Part shown: positions 59,324-64,000 of the stretch, one piece after another
Layout: each line of letters begins with the position of its first letter
Position numbering within the stretch: position 1 is the first letter of the stretch
NCBI GenBank assembly: GCA_937138495.1
Contig: CAKZPE010000074.1
Coordinates: 1-64,000 of the forward strand
Source of the DNA: an uncultured Oceanospirillaceae bacterium
Lineage (GTDB): Bacteria; Pseudomonadota; Gammaproteobacteria; Pseudomonadales; Balneatricaceae
Length of the DNA: 64,000 bases
Direction: 5' to 3'
The notes under the pieces: generated by a model
Databases searched by the model: none
Told to the model about the DNA's origin: nothing
The model's input: the letters and a program-made list of their open reading frames with translations, nothing else
Program-made: the position numbers and the translations under genes

Positions 59324-61729
59324 ATGATGACGCTTACAGTTCCCTTAAAAATGCTTATAAATACACCATTAATCAAGCCGCTGACGCTGGCTGTTGCCTG
59401 CGCCATCAGCAGTGCCGCACTGGCGACGAATACCTATGATGCTGACCTGACGTTAGGCTCGGATTTCAATACGGATATTCTGCTGGATACGTCTGGAGGG
59501 CCTTTACTGACGCTGGATACAGCAGGTCATGATATAACCCCGGCCACGAATTCAGCGATTACAGTGGCCAGTAGCAAACAAGTCATGATCAGGGTGAGGG
59601 ATGGCAGTGTTATCAGCGCCAGCCCCGGTTACAGCGCCATTCAGATCCAGCCTTCAGCGACAGATGCTGTTACAATAAATAATGCTGGCACCCTGCTTGG
59701 TAATAGTGGCGGGACGGTTATTCTGGGCGCACCGACAGCCAGCGGTCTGTTATCAGTGGCTAACCTTTCAGGTGGTGTGATAGGCAGAAGTTCAGACTAT
59801 AACAACACGGTCATCGCTTCAGGTTCACGGCTTTCGTTTACGCAGAACTATGGCTCCACATTCACCGGGGGCATTGTGGGGTCAAACGGTACTCAGGATC
59901 GGCTGCATTTGAATGCGGGTAATTTTAGTGGCCACGAAATCTCGCAGGTTGAAATTGTCTTTATAGGGCAGAGTGCGGGGGCGGGTGAAAATCTTGAGAT
60001 CCGTCGAAAGGTAACGGTGGATAACGGGGTAAATAAGGGCAATGTACACCTGATGGCCGGTGAGCTGTTCCTTGCCGGCGCTGCCGGTACGCCTGCAACT
60101 GAGAGTTTTGTGGATAACGGCCGTATTCATATTACCAACGGTAATTTTCACTCGTTCGGTGCTTCCAATATTGTGTTTGAGTTGTCGCCCAATGATTCTG
60201 CTGAGGCGCGGATTAAGGTGTCCGGCGCGGGTAACAGCGTAAACCTGAATACAAACACTCAGTTAAAACTTGTACCGACGAATGGCACGTTTTCCAGCGG
60301 AATTCTGAATAAAGATATTGTGTTGTTTGAAGTGCGTGACGGTGCAACCGTTGATGGCTGGCTGGGGGATGAAAACAGTGCTCAGTTCAGTTCTAACTTT
60401 GAGATATCTCCGTTGCTGACCAGCCAGTCATCGGTACAGAAAGCGGTAAATGGTAATGGTGTGGCCGTTCGCTTCAGTGCCGGTGGTTCAGGGGGCGGTT
60501 CATCGAAACTTCAGAACCTGGCCAGCAGTGGCGGGGCAAACAGTGCTGATGTAAAAGCGCTGGGTGTTGCGGGTGATTTATCCAGCGGAATCATTGCTAA
60601 GAATGGCAGCAACGTGAGCCAGCAGGAAGCGGATTTTGCCGCGGTGATTGTAAAAGCAACCGATGCTGAATCAGCCAAACGGTTAGCACAGGAACTGCAG
60701 GCGCAGGGTAATACCGCGAACATTATTGCCGCCCGCACCGCGCAGCAAAGTGCCATTAAGAATGCCACTGGCCGTATACAGTCGATTCGTTTAGCCAACA
60801 ACAGAACTGATCTGAGTGAGCTGGCCTTTGCTGCTGCAGAGAGCTCAGCCAGCACCATGACCGACGCCGCAGTGGGTACACCTCTGTATGCGCAGCAGGG
60901 TATCTGGGTTGAAGGTGTGAATGTTTCTGCAAAACAGTCTGACAGCAGTGCTCAGCTGGGGTATGACGCTGACGCCAACGGTTTAAGCATTGGTTATGAC
61001 CGCCAGTTAACGGATCAGCTGTTACTCGGTGCTGCGTTTACTTACGGCAAAACTCAGGCCGACGTGAATGGCAGCCGGGATAACAGCGACATCGATACCT
61101 ATCAGCTTAGCCTGTACGGCAGCTATGAAGGTGAAACGCCGGATGGCCGGGAATGGCTGACAGATGCGGTGCTGAACGTGGGTCATAACGAACATGATAA
61201 CGAACGTTATCTGGACGGTTTCAGCGATCAGGCACATAAAGCCAGCTTTGACAGTAAGCAAGTAGGCTTACGGGTAGTCAGCAGTGTTGGCTATGAGCAT
61301 AACGGCTGGTCGATTGCGCCAAGCCTTGGCTTTAACTATGCCAAAGTGGACCTGGACGGTTATACCGAAACCTCGGGTCCTGCGGCACTGAAAGTATCCG
61401 GACAATCTATAGAGCAGGTTGAACTGGGGGCTGGTGTCAGCACCCGTCGCAGCTTTGATGTCGCCGCCGGTAAGCTGGAACCTTACGCAGGGGTGATGGC
61501 GTGGCATGATTTCAATAATGACGCTCTGAGCAGCACCAGCCAGTTTGCGCTGGGCGGTAACAGCTTCACCAGTGCCGATGCCAATACCAGTGCTAACCGT
61601 GTACAGGTGAACCTGGGGGCAAGCTTGCAGATCAATGAACAGACGAATCTTGGCTTTGGTTTTGAGCATAACAAGAGCGGTTCTCTGAAGAGTAACCAGT
61701 GGAATCTGGCGTTGCGTTACGAGTTCTGA
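59324..61729 (+). CDS. Autotransporter (type Va) with beta-barrel domain
   Basis: 801 residues. A long signal peptide (LTLAVACAISSAALA, cleavage before TNTYDADL) leads into a passenger of ~480 residues with short repeated beta strands, Ser/Asn/Gly-rich and typical of a beta-helix, then a GGSGGGSSKLQ linker. The C-terminal ~280 residues form the autotransporter beta domain (GIWVEGVNVSAKQSDSS, LSIGYDRQLTDQLLLGAAFTYG) and end in LALRYEF, the terminal aromatic needed for BamA recognition. There is no protease triad in the passenger, so adhesion or surface structure is more likely. Probably controlled by the LuxR pair. Confidence 0.85.
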   Translation: MMTLTVPLKMLINTPLIKPLTLAVACAISSAALATNTYDADLTLGSDFNTDILLDTSGGPLLTLDTAGHDITPATNSAITVASSKQVMIRVRDGSVISASPGYSAIQIQPSATDAVTINNAGTLLGNSGGTVILGAPTASGLLSVANLSGGVIGRSSDYNNTVIASGSRLSFTQNYGSTFTGGIVGSNGTQDRLHLNAGNFSGHEISQVEIVFIGQSAGAGENLEIRRKVTVDNGVNKGNVHLMAGELFLAGAAGTPATESFVDNGRIHITNGNFHSFGASNIVFELSPNDSAEARIKVSGAGNSVNLNTNTQLKLVPTNGTFSSGILNKDIVLFEVRDGATVDGWLGDENSAQFSSNFEISPLLTSQSSVQKAVNGNGVAVRFSAGGSGGGSSKLQNLASSGGANSADVKALGVAGDLSSGIIAKNGSNVSQQEADFAAVIVKATDAESAKRLAQELQAQGNTANIIAARTAQQSAIKNATGRIQSIRLANNRTDLSELAFAAAESSASTMTDAAVGTPLYAQQGIWVEGVNVSAKQSDSSAQLGYDADANGLSIGYDRQLTDQLLLGAAFTYGKTQADVNGSRDNSDIDTYQLSLYGSYEGETPDGREWLTDAVLNVGHNEHDNERYLDGFSDQAHKASFDSKQVGLRVVSSVGYEHNGWSIAPSLGFNYAKVDLDGYTETSGPAALKVSGQSIEQVELGAGVSTRRSFDVAAGKLEPYAGVMAWHDFNNDALSSTSQFALGGNSFTSADANTSANRVQVNLGASLQINEQTNLGFGFEHNKSGSLKSNQWNLALRYEF

Positions 61730-61744
61730 GTGTAAAAGAGTTGT

Positions 61745-61818
61745 CAGAGCCCTGGCGGTACCTGCTTATTCTCTGCCAGGAAGTCGCAGGTCAGGGCTCT
61801 GCCATGGATGGCTGTTTT
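61745..61818 (+). terminator. Inverted repeat and T-rich hairpin after the autotransporter
   Basis: CAGAGCCCTG (61745-61754) pairs with CAGGGCTCTG (61792-61801), extended by CCTGC/GCAGG on the inside. A small GCCAT/ATGGC hairpin and a T7 run follow at 61801-61818. Together they should end autotransporter transcription. Confidence 0.6.
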
Positions 61819-62427
61819 TTTAGCCTGATTCTGATGCTTTGGGCTAACGCTAATCTTTTTTACAGCAGAGATTAAAGGCTCTGCTTGTATTTGAACGTAC
61901 CTTCCTCCTTATCAGCCCTGCTGCCGGACAGCAGGCTGCTTCCTTTTCTGAACAGTCAGTACAATTCTCATTAATTCATGGACTTAACCACATAGCTGGT
62001 TTCAGATTTTGGCCCGAAAGGGCGACTGATATTCATCATAGCGACACATATTCTTTTCCTTCCCTCCGCTGCATTGGCTGATAAACCCTGCTTTGTATAA
62101 AACGATGTGCTGCAACAGGCATTTGAGCATCCCTGCTGATATCTATATGGTTGTGTACGAGTGCATTAAACTTTTGGCCAATATCCCCTCTAACAGATAT
62201 GACAGGGGAGTATTGATCTGATGAGTTGGTGTAGCGGATTTTTAGTACGCAATGCATGTATGTTTATGAAAAAAGAACGCTTGGCAGTATTGATAAGCAG
62301 TGTTGAAACAACCGGACGTGAATCGGACGGGCGTGCTTCAGTCCCTGACATACGGGCATTGTTTTGAACGCCCGCCGGAATGACCTGAGCAGCAAGGATT
62401 GCTATCAGCAAAGACAAGGAAGAGTCG
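61819..62427. other. 609-bp gene-poor region before the PLD-fold gene
   Basis: No credible ORF, tRNA or named RNA. It has a small GCCC-GAAA-GGGC hairpin at ~62012-62023 and a CGGGC/GCCCG hairpin at ~62353-62374 just before the next gene. GC content falls compared with the region to the left, which marks the start of the atypical right end. Confidence 0.35.
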
Positions 62428-63213
62428 ATGGCTAAATACCTGAATACAATGGGTACCTCATATATGTTTGAGGGAATCATATCCAGAGCAACCCGGCAGG
62501 TTGTGCTGGTCAGTCCGTATCTCAGTGTGAATAAACGCATTAAAGAGCTCATCCGGGAAGGTGTCCGTAACGGCATCCGCTTTCATATCATGTACGGTAT
62601 GCAGGAACTGAAAAAGTCAGAAAAAGACTGGCTGCTCAGCAAACCGCACGTCACCCTTTACTACAACGAAGACGTCAATGCTAAGTGCTACCTGAATGAA
62701 AAGCATTGTCTGATCAGCAGTATGAGCCTGCATAAATACAGTGAAGTTAACCTGAGTGAGATGAGCATTCTGCTTACTAAACGTGAAGACCCGGAGAGCT
62801 ATCAGGCGGTTGTCAGAGACATTGCCCGTTTATTCCGCAATGCTGAAAAGCAGAATATTCAGATGTTCAGTATTGATTTTCCACCGGTGCTGCAGCCGGA
62901 TCAGCAAGTTGAAGACGCGCCCGCGTCCCATAAAATTCTGCAATCTATGCATGTGGATAAAGATGATCCGGCAGGTGGCGGAAAAATACACAGTGCCATG
63001 CTGGCTGCCCGGCACAGAACCACCGTTAAGCAACTGATGAAATTTTTCCGCCTTTCCGGTTTGGTTGAAGATGTTGATGGTCAGGTGTTACTGACAGATA
63101 AAGGCCAGGCCATTGGCGGTGAGCACCGTACCGGCCAGCAGGGGGATTATTTCCTGTGGCCGGAAGATCTGGATATAGAGCTGCTGGTGGAAGACGTTGA
63201 GTTTGACCATTGA
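62428..63213 (+). CDS. PLD-fold protein with altered HKD motif and antirepressor-like C-terminus
   Basis: 261 residues. Residues 1-140 have the phospholipase D-like fold used by nucleases and nuclease-like defence proteins: ISRATRQVVLVSPYLSVNKRIKE, then DVNAKCYLNEKHCLISSMSL. The catalytic HxK is Asn84-Ala-Lys86 here, so the His nucleophile is lost and activity is doubtful. Residues ~185-261 (TTVKQLMKFFRLSGLVED, TDKGQAIGGEH, YFLWPEDL) resemble the DNA-binding part of phage KilA-C/antirepressor-like proteins. GGAAGAG precedes the ATG. It sits next to AT-rich foreign-looking DNA. Confidence 0.7.
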   Translation: MAKYLNTMGTSYMFEGIISRATRQVVLVSPYLSVNKRIKELIREGVRNGIRFHIMYGMQELKKSEKDWLLSKPHVTLYYNEDVNAKCYLNEKHCLISSMSLHKYSEVNLSEMSILLTKREDPESYQAVVRDIARLFRNAEKQNIQMFSIDFPPVLQPDQQVEDAPASHKILQSMHVDKDDPAGGGKIHSAMLAARHRTTVKQLMKFFRLSGLVEDVDGQVLLTDKGQAIGGEHRTGQQGDYFLWPEDLDIELLVEDVEFDH

Positions 63214-63293
63214 TATTCAATAGAGAGTAGAAAGGTACTTTTCTATCTCTCTGGGCGTTATAGTTAAAAAATATACGTAGCGTGATAGAAAAT

Positions 63294-63689
63294 ATGGTGA
63301 ATGAGTTGACTTTGAAGAAATTATCTAATGATTTTTTGTTGTTCAGGTGGGGGGCTTTTATATCTGGATATGTATTACTTATTGTATCAGTTCCAATTTT
63401 TATCGACTATTTTATTTCTGATTATATTTGTTGGGATGAGCTTATAGTTGGGCCTGTGACAGCCGCTTTTATAATGTTTTATTGTTTCTTTTTTTCACCA
63501 GGCTATACCAATGTTGTATTGGTTTTAGGCTTTATAATTAGCACTTTAATTGCATTTGTTTTTACACCGATAGCTACATACCCTGAATGTCACCCAAAGG
63601 CCTATGAATATACATATATGCCATTGTTATTTTCATGTTTGTCTGGGGGAGCTGTTGTAATGTTGTATTGGAATAAGCCTAAAAGCTAA
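63294..63689 (+). CDS. Small membrane protein in AT-rich DNA
   Basis: 131 residues from ATG 63294 (a GTG at 63282 is in frame). Four hydrophobic stretches (WGAFISGYVLLIVSVPIF, LIVGPVTAAFIMFYCFFF, NVVLVLGFIISTLIAFVF, YMPLLFSCLSGGAVVMLYW) indicate a four-TM inner-membrane protein. Codon use is much more AT-rich than in the rest of the window (FF, II, YY with A/T third bases). No family recognised; likely horizontally acquired. Confidence 0.5.
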   Translation: MVNELTLKKLSNDFLLFRWGAFISGYVLLIVSVPIFIDYFISDYICWDELIVGPVTAAFIMFYCFFFSPGYTNVVLVLGFIISTLIAFVFTPIATYPECHPKAYEYTYMPLLFSCLSGGAVVMLYWNKPKS

Positions 63690-63735
63690 TTTATAGTTTT
63701 ATATATTTTTATAAATATGATTAATAAACTATAAA
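63690..63735. terminator. AT-rich inverted repeat after the membrane protein gene
   Basis: TTTATAGTTT (63690-63699) and AAACTATAAA (63726-63735) form a perfect 10-bp inverted repeat with a 26-nt AT-rich spacer at the stop codon. It may act as a terminator. Confidence 0.4.
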
Positions 63736-64000
63736 AGTACTAATAGGCGTATATAGGTAAAGTTAGACTGCTATTACTCAGTGTTATCAGTGACATTATC
63801 TTCGAAACATTCTGTGTAATCTGATTAATCGCTTGTGGGAATATAAAGGAATAAAAAAATAACTGATTTTATTACTTTTAAGATGTTTTAATAATGCTTC
63901 ATAAGCGAGATTATATCTGTGCATACATTTCTGTAGATCATCTTTTGTTATAGTATCTTTAACCGCTCTAGATCTGGAAAACTGATAAGCGTTTGTTATC
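63736..64000. other. AT-rich right end without a credible gene
   Basis: 265 bp of low-GC sequence up to the window edge. Nothing was identified; a gene starting beyond the edge may have its promoter here. Confidence 0.35.

Noticed and set aside
1..64000. CRISPR array, tRNA, rRNA, transposon or integrase
   Set aside because: No spaced identical repeats, no T-loop/CCA-type tRNA pattern, no transposase-like or integrase-like protein was found on reading both strands.

Overview
The window reads as a chromosome segment of a marine, heterotrophic gammaproteobacterium, most likely of the Oceanospirillales type (Neptunomonas/Marinobacterium/Amphritea-like). The basis is moderate GC with strong Shine-Dalgarno starts, many LysR regulators, DMT exporters, BCCT and TRAP uptake parts, and a large share of genes for small nitrogen compounds and methylated amines. 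This placement comes from gene content only. I see no rRNA, tRNA, CRISPR array, insertion sequence or phage. Coding density is about 90 percent.

Layout. 1-3.6 kb: 3' end of a PhoX-type phosphatase, then a purine pair (8-oxoguanine deaminase and an NCS2 permease). 3.9-8.5 kb: an exported metallo-beta-lactamase-fold lipoprotein with a divergent LysR gene, a Lar-like zinc ribbon protein, a DMT transporter and a second LysR gene. 8.5-15.7 kb: the most coherent metabolic cluster. It holds a BCCT carrier facing a Rieske monooxygenase, glyoxalase I, a EutQ-like cupin, the matching FMN/2Fe-2S reductase, glyoxalase II and a GlxA/AraC regulator. Together they suggest uptake and C-N cleavage of a quaternary amine that releases a 2-oxoaldehyde. 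15.7-18.6 kb: a lipoprotein serine protease with a secreted partner, and a DMT transporter gene broken by an in-frame amber codon. 18.8-22.7 kb: LysR with a GMC oxidoreductase and a cupin, then a DUF6516-type toxin-antitoxin pair.

22.8-30.1 kb: a cysteine-cluster regulator facing an MFS exporter, an MDR oxidoreductase, an exported HExxH protein, and a guanidino-compound ureohydrolase with LysR and an orphan TRAP binding protein. 30.3-35.7 kb: small unknowns, MerR, dapA behind a leader terminator, a DUF2007 zinc ribbon protein, a second GlxA/AraC regulator and a family 9 glycosyltransferase. 35.7-41.5 kb: a PhnD-like protein with LysR, divergent from an NTF2-fold/GNAT/nitrilase operon, then a lipoprotein and an MFS carrier. 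41.7-49.5 kb: a Tau-type ABC importer whose permease carries an extra Ig-like periplasmic insert, next to a dimethylglycine-dehydrogenase-type flavoenzyme and its LysR regulator. A catabolic route for an N-methylated sulfonate or amino acid is plausible.

49.6-54.7 kb: YjbR, a Tat-exported unknown, TSUP, HAD and a Cys/Met-type PLP enzyme. 54.8-61.7 kb: a chemoreceptor, two paralogous LuxR-type regulators and an autotransporter. A near-identical 17-bp palindrome lies upstream of one LuxR gene and of the autotransporter, with the same orientation and spacing. 61.7-64 kb: a gene-poor stretch, a PLD-fold protein lacking its catalytic histidine, and a strongly AT-rich tail with a small membrane protein, which looks like recently acquired DNA.
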